From JBEKHT01 sp049516595 (GTDB lineage Bacteria > Chloroflexota > Anaerolineae > Anaerolineales > RBG-16-64-43), in contig JBEKSY010000011.1 of NCBI GenBank assembly GCA_049516595.1, positions 31,915 through 95,914 on the forward strand: a stretch of DNA of 64,000 bases, in the 5' to 3' direction. A program made the position numbers and the translations under genes. Below the pieces are notes generated by a model, which was not told the DNA's origin, ran no database searches, and worked only from the letters and a program-made list of their open reading frames with translations. Shown here piece by piece: positions 17,885 to 26,407 of this stretch (its first letter is position 1; every line of letters starts with the position of its first letter).

Positions 17885-19147
17885 ATGGCTCGCGAATACG
17901 ACATCAAGAATGAGAAGCTGGCCGAGGGCGGCCGACTGCGCATTGAGTGGGCGGAGCAGGAGATGCCCGTGCTGCGCCTGATCCGGGCGCGGTTTGAAAA
18001 GGAGCGCCCGCTATCGGGCCTGCGGGTGGGGGCCTGCCTGCATGTGACCACGGAGACGGCCAATCTCATGCACACGCTTCAGTTGGGCGGCGCAGATGTT
18101 GCCCTGTGCGCCTCCAACCCTCTTTCGACGCAAGACGACGTGGCTGCCTCCCTGGTCGTTCATTCCGAGATCCCGGTGTATGCGATCAAGGGAGAAGACA
18201 GCCCGACCTACTACAAGCACATTCGCGCCGTCCTCGATTACCGGCCGGAGGTGACGATGGATGACGGCGCGGACCTGGTCTCCACCCTGCACAAGGAGCG
18301 CCCGGGGCAGTGCGCCGAGGTCCGGGCCGGCACGGAGGAGACCACGACCGGGGTCATCCGCCTGCGGGCCATGGCCCGGGACGGTGCCCTGCGCTTCCCG
18401 ATCATCGCCGTGAACGACTCCATGACCAAACACTTTTTCGACAACCGCTATGGAACCGGGCAGTCGACCCTGGACGGGATCATTCGGGCCACCAATGTGC
18501 TCCTGGCCGGGAAGGCCTTCGTGATCTCGGGGTACGGCTGGTGCGGCCGGGGCCTGGCGATGCGCGCCCGTGGGATGGGGGCGAACGTGATCGTCACGGA
18601 GGTCGACCCGCTCCCGGCGCTGGAGGCCGTCATGGACGGCTTCCGGGTGATGCCCATGGAGGAGGCGGCCGCACTGGGCGACATCTTCTGCACCCTCACG
18701 GGGGACATCAAGGTGCTGGACGGACACGACTTCCAGAGGATGAAGGATGGGGCGATCCTGGCCAACTCGGGTCACTTCAATGTCGAGATCGACATCCCTG
18801 CCCTGGAAAAGATGTCCAAGGGCAAGCGCCGGATGCGCGAGTACGTCGAGCAGTACACGCTTGCGGATGGGCGCCGCATCAACCTGCTCGGCGAGGGGCG
18901 CCTGATCAACCTGGCGGCGGCCGAAGGGCATCCGGCCAGCGTGATGGACATGTCGTTTGCCAACCAGGCCCTCAGCCTCGAGTACGTGGCCCGTCACGGC
19001 AAGGAACTGGACCGCGGCGTGCACCGCCTGCCGGAGGAGCTTGACCGGGAAATCGCACGGCTCAAGCTGGAGGGGATGGGGGTGCGCATCGACAGCCTGA
19101 GCCAGGAGCAGCGGAGATACCTGACCTCGTGGGAAGAGGGGACCTAG
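17885..19147 (+). CDS. ahcY: Adenosylhomocysteinase
   Basis: 420 residues; the start follows AAGGAGGAGGAGG at a suitable distance. Substrate-site motifs include LHVTTETANLMHTLQLGGAD, CASNPLSTQDDVAASLV and FFDNRYGTGQSTLDGI. The NAD-binding loop is VISGYGWCGRGLAMRARGMG. The reaction splits S-adenosylhomocysteine into homocysteine and adenosine. It follows the PfkB kinase by 31 bases and ends the salvage operon, so the three genes together deal with both nucleoside by-products of S-adenosylmethionine. Length and C-terminus (YLTSW) are as usual for the short bacterial/archaeal branch. Confidence 0.96.
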   Translation: MAREYDIKNEKLAEGGRLRIEWAEQEMPVLRLIRARFEKERPLSGLRVGACLHVTTETANLMHTLQLGGADVALCASNPLSTQDDVAASLVVHSEIPVYAIKGEDSPTYYKHIRAVLDYRPEVTMDDGADLVSTLHKERPGQCAEVRAGTEETTTGVIRLRAMARDGALRFPIIAVNDSMTKHFFDNRYGTGQSTLDGIIRATNVLLAGKAFVISGYGWCGRGLAMRARGMGANVIVTEVDPLPALEAVMDGFRVMPMEEAAALGDIFCTLTGDIKVLDGHDFQRMKDGAILANSGHFNVEIDIPALEKMSKGKRRMREYVEQYTLADGRRINLLGEGRLINLAAAEGHPASVMDMSFANQALSLEYVARHGKELDRGVHRLPEELDREIARLKLEGMGVRIDSLSQEQRRYLTSWEEGT

Positions 19148-19220
19148 CCTCTTCCTGGCTCGAACGATGGGCGGCGGGCGCGAAGCGCTCGCCTTCGTGT
19201 TTTCAAGGCCGGGTGAGAAG

Positions 19221-20483
19221 ATGAGAGCAGGCAGGGGAGGCTCCTTGCTGGAGCCCCTGGGCGTGCGGAACTTCCGCCTCCTGTGGCTGGGGGAAAGCGT
19301 CTCGCTCCTGGGCGACCAGTTCTTTTTTGTCGCCCTGTCCTGGCTGACGCTCGAGCTGACGGGCTCGGGCCTGGCCCTGGGCACGGTTCTCATGGCGGGG
19401 GCCATCCCGCGGGCGATCTTCATGCTCCTGGGAGGCGCCCTCAGCGACCGGATCTCGCCCCGCACCCTGATGCTTGCCTCCAATGCCTTCCGCGCGATCC
19501 TCACCGCATTGCTCACCCTGCTGGTGCTGCTCCGCGCAACTCAGCTCTGGCAGCTGTACCTCCTTTCGGTCGCCTTCGGCCTGGTGGATGCCTTCTTCTA
19601 CCCCTCCTTTCAGGCCATCACCCCTCGGCTCGTCGAGGCCGGGAAGCTGGAGGGGAGCAATGCCCTGCTGCAGGCCACGGCCCAGCTCACGGGGTTGGTG
19701 GGCCCGGCCCCGGCGGGCCTGGCCATATCCGCGCTCGGCCTCCCCGTCGCGTTTGGATTCGACGCGTTCACCTTCGTCTTTGCGGCGGCCATGCTGGGGC
19801 TGATGCGAGGGGTTCCCTCACCTTCCTTGGTCCTGGGGGGAGCGGCCCCTGGATCGAGAGCCGGGGGGAGGAGAAAACCCGCTTCACTCTTCGCCGACAT
19901 CGGGCAAGGGATGCGCTTTGCCCTGGGACATCCCATGATCCGCGCGCTGCTGGTCATTGTTGCCACGGTGGATTTTTCCTTCGTCGGGCCCTTCAACGTT
20001 GGGGCGGCGTGGCTCGCGGATCACCGCTTCGCTGGAGGGGCGACCGCCCTGGGTATTATGTTATCCGCCTGGGGGGGAGGAGCGTTGGCCGGGGCGCTCG
20101 TTGCCGGTTCGATCGGCCACCTCCGTCGGCGAGGCTGGCTGGCGATCGGAGTAACCTCGCTCATGGGGGTGATGCTCGCCTTGGTCGGGGTCGTCCCGAA
20201 TGTCCTCTTCGCCTCGCTGGTCGTCGCCTGGATGGGGCTGGGCAGCGGCTTCATCAACGTGATCATCGTTTCCTGGCTGCAGAGATCGGTAGAAACGGGC
20301 CTGCTGGGCAGGTTGATGAGCCTGGTAATGTTTGCCTCCCAGGGATTGGCCCCGGTATCGTATGTGATTGCGGGATTCCTGGTGGATGCGCATGCCACCG
20401 TGATGTTCCTTGCGGCGGGGTGCCTGGTTTTGTTGGGCAGCGGATACGCGGCGGCGAACCGCGCCGTGCGGGAGTTTGATTGA
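19221..20483 (+). CDS. MFS transporter (12-TM, MdtG/enterobactin-exporter-like)
   Basis: 420 residues from MRAGRGGSLLEPLGVRNFRL; the longer frame from 19167 lacks a good start. It opens with the RNFRLLWLGESVSLLGDQFF pattern of MFS_3-type exporters, then shows a loop 2-3 acidic/Arg motif (GGALSDRISPR) and twelve hydrophobic segments with a central cytoplasmic loop rich in Gly/Arg. It is likely a drug or metabolite proton antiporter in the cytoplasmic membrane. It lies 73 bases after ahcY and could be read through from that operon. Substrate unknown. Confidence 0.85.
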   Translation: MRAGRGGSLLEPLGVRNFRLLWLGESVSLLGDQFFFVALSWLTLELTGSGLALGTVLMAGAIPRAIFMLLGGALSDRISPRTLMLASNAFRAILTALLTLLVLLRATQLWQLYLLSVAFGLVDAFFYPSFQAITPRLVEAGKLEGSNALLQATAQLTGLVGPAPAGLAISALGLPVAFGFDAFTFVFAAAMLGLMRGVPSPSLVLGGAAPGSRAGGRRKPASLFADIGQGMRFALGHPMIRALLVIVATVDFSFVGPFNVGAAWLADHRFAGGATALGIMLSAWGGGALAGALVAGSIGHLRRRGWLAIGVTSLMGVMLALVGVVPNVLFASLVVAWMGLGSGFINVIIVSWLQRSVETGLLGRLMSLVMFASQGLAPVSYVIAGFLVDAHATVMFLAAGCLVLLGSGYAAANRAVREFD

Positions 20484-20670
20484 AACCAGAGGAAAGAACC
20501 CCCGGTACGGTCCAGAGGGTTCCATGCGCTCTCGAGAGGCGGCGGGGGCCCTGCGCCAGGATTCCCGGCGAGGAACAGGACGCGCCAGGGCCCAACCGGG
20601 ATTTGCTCGGGGTGCCAAGGGGCACGGACGGGCCCCGTCGCCCGCTTCTTCCGGGACGGGATGCAAGCGC

Positions 20671-22083
20671 ATGACCTCGGGCCCCATTCCCCTGGACCCC
20701 CGGTACCGGGACCGCTATTGGGTGCTGCTGACGGCTGGCGTCGCGACCTTCATGTCCGCTCTGGACGGGAGTGTGGTCAACACGGTCCTGCCGGTGATCG
20801 CCAAGGAGTTCGGCAGCAACCTTTCCAGCATCGAGTGGGTCGTCACTGTGTACCTACTCGTACTGAGCGGACTGCTGCTCAGCTTCGGGCGGCTGGGGGA
20901 CATACGCGGGCAGAAACGCGTCTTCCAGCTGGGCTTCCTCTTGTTTCTGGCCGGCTCGGCCTTATCCGGGCTGTCGGACTCGACGGCCATGCTGATCGTA
21001 TTTCGCGCCTTCCAGGCCTTGGGAGGTGCCATGCTCTCGGCCAGTTCACCGGCCATCCTGACCAAGAACTTCCCGGCCAAACAGCGTGGCCAAGCCCTGG
21101 GCCTGCAGGCGACGCTGACCTACCTCGGTCTCACCATTGGCCCGTCTTTTGGCGGCTGGCTGGCCGATCAGCTTTCTTGGCGCGCGGTTTTCTATATCAA
21201 TGTTCCGGTGGCTATTGCGGCCTTCCTTTTGACCCTGCGCTTCGTCCCTCCCGATCCGCCCTCCGAGGGCGCGGAAGAATTCGATCTACCCGGGGCCCTG
21301 CTCTTTCTGGCCGGCTTGGTGGCGTTGTTGCTGGCACTCAACCAGGGGCCCACCTGGGGCTGGGGCTCCCTGCCGGTTGTGGCCCTGTTCGCGCTGGCGG
21401 CCGTGCTGCTGGGTGCCTTCCTGCGCTTGCAGCACAGCCTTGCTGGGCCCATGCTGGATCTTTCCCTATTTCGCAGCCGCCTCTTCTCGGCCTCAACCGG
21501 GGCGGCCGTGGCCAATTATGCCTGTGTGTACTGCGTGCTTTTCCTTCTCCCCTTCTATCTAATCGACGGCAAAGGGCTCACCCCGGGCGCAGCGGGTCTC
21601 CTGCTCACGGCGGAACCCCTGGTCATGGCCGTCATCGCTCCCCTGAGCGGCACCCTCTCGGACCGCGTTCCCATCTGGATCCCGAGCACCTTCGGCATGG
21701 GTGTGCTGGCGGGCGGCCTTTTCCTACTCTCCCGGCTGGGGGCTGCTTCCACGCAACTCGCGGTGGTCGTGGCCCTCGCGGTTTCCGGATTTGGGATCGG
21801 GGCCTTTATTTCCCCCAACAGCAGTGCCCTGATGGGTTCCGCTCCCGCCAACCGCCAGGGGATTGCGGCAGGCATCCTGGCCACCGCACGGAATGTTGGC
21901 ATGGTCCTGGGAGTGGGCTTTGGGGGCGCGGTCTATACGACCGTGCTCGTGCGCGCCGGAGGCGGAACCGGTGCGCTCTTCACGGCGATTCACACCAGCT
22001 TCCTCGCGGCGGTCGGCGTGGCCTTGGTAGGGGTGATCCTGTCGTTGGTGCGAGCCGTCCGGGATGATTCCCGCGCAGGGTAG
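20671..22083 (+). CDS. MFS transporter, DHA2 (EmrB/QacA) family
   Basis: 470 residues from MTSGPIPLDPRYRDRYWVLL; an 87-residue upstream extension overlaps the previous gene and was rejected. Family motifs: ALDGSVVNTVLPVIAKEFG in TM1, GRLGDIRGQKRVF (motif A), GLTIGPSFGGWLADQLSWRAVFYINVP (shown as the motif C region), and an ILATARNVGMVLGVGFGG segment near the C-terminus. About 14 membrane spans fit the DHA2 group, which exports drugs or hydrophobic cations by proton antiport. It is the last gene before the inserted IS1-like element. Substrate unknown. Confidence 0.88.
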   Translation: MTSGPIPLDPRYRDRYWVLLTAGVATFMSALDGSVVNTVLPVIAKEFGSNLSSIEWVVTVYLLVLSGLLLSFGRLGDIRGQKRVFQLGFLLFLAGSALSGLSDSTAMLIVFRAFQALGGAMLSASSPAILTKNFPAKQRGQALGLQATLTYLGLTIGPSFGGWLADQLSWRAVFYINVPVAIAAFLLTLRFVPPDPPSEGAEEFDLPGALLFLAGLVALLLALNQGPTWGWGSLPVVALFALAAVLLGAFLRLQHSLAGPMLDLSLFRSRLFSASTGAAVANYACVYCVLFLLPFYLIDGKGLTPGAAGLLLTAEPLVMAVIAPLSGTLSDRVPIWIPSTFGMGVLAGGLFLLSRLGAASTQLAVVVALAVSGFGIGAFISPNSSALMGSAPANRQGIAAGILATARNVGMVLGVGFGGAVYTTVLVRAGGGTGALFTAIHTSFLAAVGVALVGVILSLVRAVRDDSRAG

Positions 22084-22180
22084 AGCGGGAGCTACTCAAA
22101 CCCAGCCGGGGGCCAGGCAGATCGGCTCCCGGTGGTCGGCGCTGGATGGGCGGGACTCACCCGTGCGATTGGGTAGTGGG

Positions 22181-23026
22181 TCAGTTTGACTTTTCTAGAT
22201 TTACGATCTCCTCCAATGTCCACGGCCTAGCGGCCAAGCCCGCGGCCATCGCCGGGGTGGTGATGCGGCCCTTGATCGCTTTGGTCAAGCTCTGGTGCGG
22301 GCGGGCGAAGTTGGAGTGCATGAAGTGGGGCGCAACGGCGGGAGTCAGGTTCTCGACCTTCTTCGAGAACCCGTTGGTGAGCCGAGTGAGGCGCCGCATG
22401 CTCATTCGCATCGTGAGGTTTTGGCGTTCCACGAAGCGGGTTGAGATATGGGCTGGGTCGGGGTTGCCCTGGACAACTTCGGTCCTGGTCCCAATGCACT
22501 TTGCTGGACTGTAGTGCCTCTGGCCTTCGTCTGATGCTCCGTATAGCTTCTGAAGCATGGCGTAGTCAATCTCCGACCCAAATGCCTCTTTCACTGCATC
22601 AAGATAGGCAAAGTGGCTGTCTGTGGTCAGTTGCACCCGGTTTGAAAGCCGCCCCGCAAGATCGTCAATGAACGCCCAAGCCGTGTCCCTGTCCCGGTCG
22701 CCGATCATGAAGGAAAGGGGCAACTTCGTCTCCGCGTCAAGGGCTGTCCAGGTCCAAACGTCGCCATATCCGAACACGCCCTGCTTCTCAGGGGGAAGAT
22801 TCTTCTGCTTGGCATAGCAGAATGACCAAATCTCGTCGCACGGAACGCGCTTGCAGGCGGGGTCTCTGATCGCCCGGCCTTGGTACTCCGCGCAACCTTC
22901 CCCCACGCGAACCAGCAGGCCGACAACGGTATTCTTCGACGCCCCGGTTATCCGCCTGGTTGCCCGGATGCTGTTTCCCTCGACCAGACACCCAATGACA
23001 TTAGCGCGCTCGCTCAGCCTATTCAT
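22181..23026 (-). CDS. IS1-family transposase
   Basis: 281 residues in one uninterrupted frame, without the programmed frameshift of classical IS1. N-terminal helix-turn-helix region: VIGCLVEGNSIRATRRITG. The catalytic domain has DEIWSFCYAKQKN, WTWTALDAETKLPLSFMIGD, LTTDSHFAYLDAV and later VERQNLTMRMSMRRLTRLTN, the IS1/InsB DDE arrangement. The C-terminus HFMHSNFARPHQSL is as in the family. Its stop codon is within the terminal inverted repeat. A strong promoter lies directly in front of the ATG (23033-23061) with no room for a ribosome-binding site, so the mRNA is probably leaderless. It looks intact. Confidence 0.92.
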   Translation of the reverse strand: MNRLSERANVIGCLVEGNSIRATRRITGASKNTVVGLLVRVGEGCAEYQGRAIRDPACKRVPCDEIWSFCYAKQKNLPPEKQGVFGYGDVWTWTALDAETKLPLSFMIGDRDRDTAWAFIDDLAGRLSNRVQLTTDSHFAYLDAVKEAFGSEIDYAMLQKLYGASDEGQRHYSPAKCIGTRTEVVQGNPDPAHISTRFVERQNLTMRMSMRRLTRLTNGFSKKVENLTPAVAPHFMHSNFARPHQSLTKAIKGRITTPAMAAGLAARPWTLEEIVNLEKSN

Positions 23027-23032
23027 GAAACT

Positions 23033-23061
23033 ATTATACTTGACCGCTCAAGCAATATCAA
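23033..23061 (-). promoter_or_regulatory. Transposase promoter, probably giving a leaderless mRNA
   Basis: On the minus strand TTGATA (23061-23056), 17 bases and TATAAT (23038-23033) form a nearly perfect promoter. Only six bases separate the -10 box from the transposase ATG, placing the expected transcript start at or next to the A of the start codon. Confidence 0.7.
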
Positions 23062-23068
23062 TAGTGAC

Positions 23069-23087
23069 TTTTACACTTCCTGTAAAA
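23069..23087. promoter_or_regulatory. Inverted repeat between transposase and higBA, candidate operator
   Basis: TTTTACA-CTTCC-TGTAAAA is a perfect 7-bp inverted repeat with a 5-base spacer in the 86-base gap between the divergent transposase and toxin-antitoxin genes. HigA-type antitoxins usually autoregulate through such sites. It also lies just upstream of the transposase -35 box. Confidence 0.5.
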
Positions 23088-23130
23088 CTGGTATTGGGTA
23101 TACCTCAATGCCGTGGTATGCTATGGCCGC

Positions 23131-23427
23131 ATGGAATTCGAATTCGGGGAGGGCGACTCGGAAGAGGCTTACTACGACCCCAAGGCCTCACTCAGGCATG
23201 GCCCTGCGGTTGACAAGGGATTCAGAAAGGTAATGGGAAAGATAGATGCGGCCAATGACGAGCAAGATCTTCGAGCGCTGAAAGGTTTGCACTATCACAA
23301 ATTGGAGGGAAATCGAAGTCACCAGCACGCCCTAAACGTCACTGACCAATGGAGACTTGTCGTAGAGCGCATTGAGGAAAAGGGACGGACGAGGCTGCTA
23401 ATTGTCTCGCTTGAGGACTACCACTAA
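23131..23427 (+). CDS. HigB/RelE-family toxin (mRNA interferase)
   Basis: 98 residues from the ATG at 23131; a GTG at 23113 is an alternative start. The core ALKGLHYHKLEGNRSHQHAL and VTDQWRLVVERIEEK, followed by RLLIVSLEDYH, matches HigB-type toxins, which cut mRNA on the ribosome. The stop (TAA, 23425-23427) overlaps the antitoxin start by one base. Toxin-before-antitoxin order is the normal higBA layout. It is a passenger of the IS1-like element and probably helps maintain it. Confidence 0.82.
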   Translation: MEFEFGEGDSEEAYYDPKASLRHGPAVDKGFRKVMGKIDAANDEQDLRALKGLHYHKLEGNRSHQHALNVTDQWRLVVERIEEKGRTRLLIVSLEDYH

Positions 23428-24578
23428 TGGCTAAGGAGGAACCCATGGGAGATCGAAGGCCGGCAGAGGTCTTTCATCCGGGCGAACACCTGCTCGATGA
23501 ATTGGAGGCGCGCGGCTGGACGCAGACCGAGTTCGCCGAGATCATCGGTCGCCCTCTTCGGCTTGTGAATGAAATCATCAATGGGAAGAGGGGGATTACC
23601 CCCGAAACCGCCAGGGAATTCGCTGCTGCACTGGGGACTAGCGCAGAGTTCTGGATGAACCTGGATTCAGCCTACCATCTGTGGAAGGCGAGAGAGGATG
23701 TTTCTCCAATCGAGCATCGGGCCAGAATGCGAAGCCAGTATCCCGTTCGCGATATGGCCCTTCGAGGGTGGATTCGTCCCTCCGAGGATGCTCAGGTAAT
23801 GGAAAGTCAATTGCTCAGGTTCTTTGAAGTGGGTTCTCTGGCGGACCAACCAAAGTACGCGCACACGGCTGCCCCGAGGCGCTCCGACGCCGAGGGTGCA
23901 GGAATGAGCCCAATTCAGATGGCTTGGTTGTACAGGGTAAAGCATATTGCCGACACCATGCAGGTCCCGCGGTATTCCGCTAAGGGATTGAGGGCCGCCC
24001 TGGAGCCATTGAAAGCCTATAGGGAGGCCCCGGAGGAAATCCGACACATTCCGAGGTTGCTAGCACAGAATGGGGTGTGCCTTGTCATTGTAGAGCCATT
24101 GCCTTCCTCCAAGATTGACGGTGTTTGCTTGTGGCTCGACAATTCTCCGGTAATAGGCTTGTCCCTTAGGTTTGATCGGATCGACAACTTCTGGTTTGTG
24201 CTGCGACATGAAATCGAACACATTCTCAACCGAGACGGGAGGGACTCGGCAATAGTAGATTCTGAGGTCTTCGAAGAGTCGGGAGCGAAGGATTTGCCAC
24301 CCCAGGAGAATGCGGCAAATGCGGCAGCGGCGGAATTCTGCGTTCCCCAACAGGAGCTCAGTGACTTCATGCTGGGTGGGGGACCGCTCTTCTCGCGCAA
24401 GCGAGTAGTAGCCTTCGCGAGGAGTCTGGGACTTCATCCAGGGCTAGTTGTGGGGCAGCTTCAGCGCCGGACTGAGCGCTATGATTTGTTTCGTCAGATG
24501 CTTGTGCCCATTCGAAGCACGATCACACCTGTAGCGATGACGGACGGGTACGGTCACGCCTGCCCAGTCCTGGTCTGA
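23427..24578 (+). CDS. HigA antitoxin fused to an ImmA/IrrE-type metallopeptidase domain
   Basis: 383 residues. Residues ~10-85 are the HigA/VapI-type HTH: FHPGEHLLDELEARGWTQTE, FAEIIGRPLRLVNEIINGKR and EFWMNLDSAYHLWKA. The C-terminal part (about 200-330) contains VLRHEIEHILNRDG, an HExxH zinc site of the ImmA/IrrE (COG2856) peptidase group, with further acidic residues after it. The HTH domain should neutralise HigB and bind the operator; the peptidase-like part may control turnover. The start overlaps the toxin stop. Such HTH-ImmA fusions are common next to small toxins. Confidence 0.85.
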   Translation: MAKEEPMGDRRPAEVFHPGEHLLDELEARGWTQTEFAEIIGRPLRLVNEIINGKRGITPETAREFAAALGTSAEFWMNLDSAYHLWKAREDVSPIEHRARMRSQYPVRDMALRGWIRPSEDAQVMESQLLRFFEVGSLADQPKYAHTAAPRRSDAEGAGMSPIQMAWLYRVKHIADTMQVPRYSAKGLRAALEPLKAYREAPEEIRHIPRLLAQNGVCLVIVEPLPSSKIDGVCLWLDNSPVIGLSLRFDRIDNFWFVLRHEIEHILNRDGRDSAIVDSEVFEESGAKDLPPQENAANAAAAEFCVPQQELSDFMLGGGPLFSRKRVVAFARSLGLHPGLVVGQLQRRTERYDLFRQMLVPIRSTITPVAMTDGYGHACPVLV

Positions 24579-24599
24579 GGCTGGGAAGGAGTACATCCG

Positions 24600-25111
24600 A
24601 TGGCCGACTATGCGAAGCAATTGCAGCGGATTGTGAGAGAATACCGCCAGGACGGTCAGGAATGGCCCGCCAGCACAAAGGAGATTGCCCGGTGGGTTAT
24701 CAGAACCCACAGGTATGATCTCCGAGCCCCGGCGATTGAGAAGATACTCGCCCGAGACATGCGCAAGCCATGCGTGAAGAGTACCTCACCGACTCGAGGG
24801 GCAGGCGCGTTTGTGCGAAGCATCCGGCAGAGGTAAGGCGTGGCTGTGAGCAGACAATGCTATGGAACGATATTCGCACGGCGCCACGCAGTCATATGGC
24901 AATGGCCTTTCAGTTGCGCCGAAATCACATCGTAGAAGAATGCCGTCAGACAAAGGCTGACGTGGACAGCTACAACGATTTGCACCCCAGCGAGCAGCCA
25001 ATCCAAATGGTGTTGGATTTCACCAGAGATGTCGAGGAACTGGAGGTACTTGAGAGGTTGAATGAGATTGAGGAGGAGGGGGCGTTCGAGGAAATCGATG
25101 CGGTCGCCTAG
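24600..25111 (+). pseudogene. Small conserved passenger gene split by a one-base deletion
   Basis: Frame one (24600-24836) starts MADYAKQLQRIVREYRQDGQ and runs to ILARDMRK. Frame two (from 24770) continues MREEYLTDSRGRRVCAKHPA, LWNDIRTAPRSHMAMAFQLR and IQMVLDFTRDVEELE to 25111. I recall intact proteins of this type as single ~160-residue polypeptides of unknown function in which these halves are contiguous, so one base appears to be missing at about 24768. An alternative is two separate overlapping genes, since the second has its own ATG. No function is known to me. Confidence 0.6.
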
Positions 25112-25377
25112 TCACTTTTCTTCCAGCGTGCTCTCGCAGCAATCCTTGCGATTTCCTGGCGGCGCTTGGCCGACAGCTTCGCAGCCCTAGCCTTTCCGCC
25201 CTTCTTCCCTCCCAGACGACCTAGCGCCTGCGCGTGGGGGTTTTTCCTCTCCTCGGTGGGCTCGGCCTCGTCCGCGATTGGCCTTTCTGGCTCAGGCGGA
25301 GCCTCCTCCGCCACGATCTCCGCGGCCAAGACGTTCGGATCATCCCTTGGGCGCTTCTTGCTTGAACGCTTTGGCAT
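25108..25377 (-). CDS. Small basic protein with a GGKKGGKAR motif
   Basis: 89 residues. The N-terminal half is acidic/Pro-rich (PNVLAAEIVAEEAPPEPERP). The C-terminal half is strongly basic: LGRLGGKKGGKARAAKLSAK then RRQEIARIAARARWKK. This Gly-Gly-Lys pattern recalls small nucleic-acid-binding or stress proteins. It is convergent with the frameshifted gene, overlapping its stop by four bases, and is the last gene before the right end of the IS1-like element. Function unknown. Confidence 0.6.
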   Translation of the reverse strand: MPKRSSKKRPRDDPNVLAAEIVAEEAPPEPERPIADEAEPTEERKNPHAQALGRLGGKKGGKARAAKLSAKRRQEIARIAARARWKKSD

Positions 25378-25585
25378 GCGCCTACTCTAGCCCGAACGCC
25401 GCGTCAAGGCAAGCGCCGATTCAAACTGACCCACTACCTCCAATTGCCATTCCGCACGCCGCCTCGACGCGTTGGGGACGGTGCGGCCGGGTGATCCCAC
25501 CCATGCCGAGAGGGGGCCGGCGGGGAGGCCAGCGGCGGGCTCTCCCACCGGGCGGTCGGCTGTGTGCCCCGGATCAGGAGATTTG

Positions 25586-26395
25586 ATGGAGATCCTGTGT
25601 TTCGTTGCCCATCCCGACGATGAAACCGTGTTCTTTGGCGGAACCATGGCGCTCCTCGCGCAGGGCGGGGTGGCGGTGCACGTGGTCAGCGCAACCCGAG
25701 GCGAGGGGGGAGAAGCCGGCGAGCCGCCCGTCTGCGCTCGCAGCGAGCTGGGCTCCGTGCGGGAGAGGGAGATGCGCTGTGCCGTCGAAGCTCTGGGCGC
25801 CCGCTCCCTGTCGTTCCTCGGATACCGCGACCCCGAGATGAAAAGCAGCGAGGAGTTCTTCCCATTCACCGACCATCCGGAGGAGGCGGCGGAAAGGCTG
25901 GCCGCCCTCTTGCGCGTCCACAGGGTTTCGGCGGTTGTCACCCACGGCTCGACCGGGGAGTATGGGCACCCGGCCCACCAGCTGGCCCACCAAGTGGCGC
26001 GCCTTGCGGTGGAGCGGGTGGCGAGTGGACCCGCGCTCTACGGGTTCAGCGCCTTCTTCCCCGCGCACCCTCGCCCGCGCCTGAGCAACGCCCAGGACCC
26101 GGCGGACTTCGTCCTGGATTTGGGTCCCGTCTGGGAGCATAAACTGGCCGCGGCGCGATGCTATGTCACCCAGGCGCCGGTCTTCGTCCGCCGCATTTCC
26201 CGCGAGCGCGGATACCCGGTGCCTCTGGAACAGGCTTTGATGCCCCGGGAGTCCCTCCATCGCTTCCTTCCCGGTCCCCTGGCGCGAGAGCAGGTGGGCG
26301 GAGAGCCGGGAGGGGATCCGCTGGCCGACTGGATCGAGGAGAACCTGCGCGACTCCCTGGTCATTCCCCAGGGCGGGACGACGGCGGCAGGCTGA
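25586..26395 (+). CDS. PIG-L family deacetylase
   Basis: 269 residues from MEILCFVAHPDDETVFFGGT, with CAGGAG upstream. AHPDDE carries the zinc-binding His/Asp and the catalytic Asp, and STGEYGHPAHQLAHQ supplies the third zinc ligand. These LmbE-like enzymes remove N-acetyl groups from amino sugars (GlcNAc-linked lipids, mycothiol or bacillithiol precursors, antibiotics). The substrate is not evident from neighbours. It is the first gene beyond the right end of the IS1-like element, whose insertion lies about 150 bases upstream and may have displaced its promoter. Confidence 0.88.
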   Translation: MEILCFVAHPDDETVFFGGTMALLAQGGVAVHVVSATRGEGGEAGEPPVCARSELGSVREREMRCAVEALGARSLSFLGYRDPEMKSSEEFFPFTDHPEEAAERLAALLRVHRVSAVVTHGSTGEYGHPAHQLAHQVARLAVERVASGPALYGFSAFFPAHPRPRLSNAQDPADFVLDLGPVWEHKLAAARCYVTQAPVFVRRISRERGYPVPLEQALMPRESLHRFLPGPLAREQVGGEPGGDPLADWIEENLRDSLVIPQGGTTAAG

Positions 26396-26407
26396 AGGGC
26401 TGTTCTT

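Larger units (their letters stand above)
22172..25438. mobile_element. IS1-like transposable element with passenger genes
   Basis: The 18-base end GGTAGTGGGTCAGTTTGA (22172-22189) is repeated exactly in inverted orientation at 25421-25438. Between the ends lie an IS1-family transposase, a HigB/HigA-ImmA toxin-antitoxin pair, a frameshifted small conserved gene and a small basic protein. Immediately outside, TGCGATTG on the left and TCCAATTG on the right match at six of eight positions, which would fit a decayed 8-bp target duplication. The transposase stop codon lies inside the left end. The internal genes are more AT-rich than the surroundings. It sits between an MFS gene and a PIG-L gene without breaking either. 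Confidence 0.85.
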
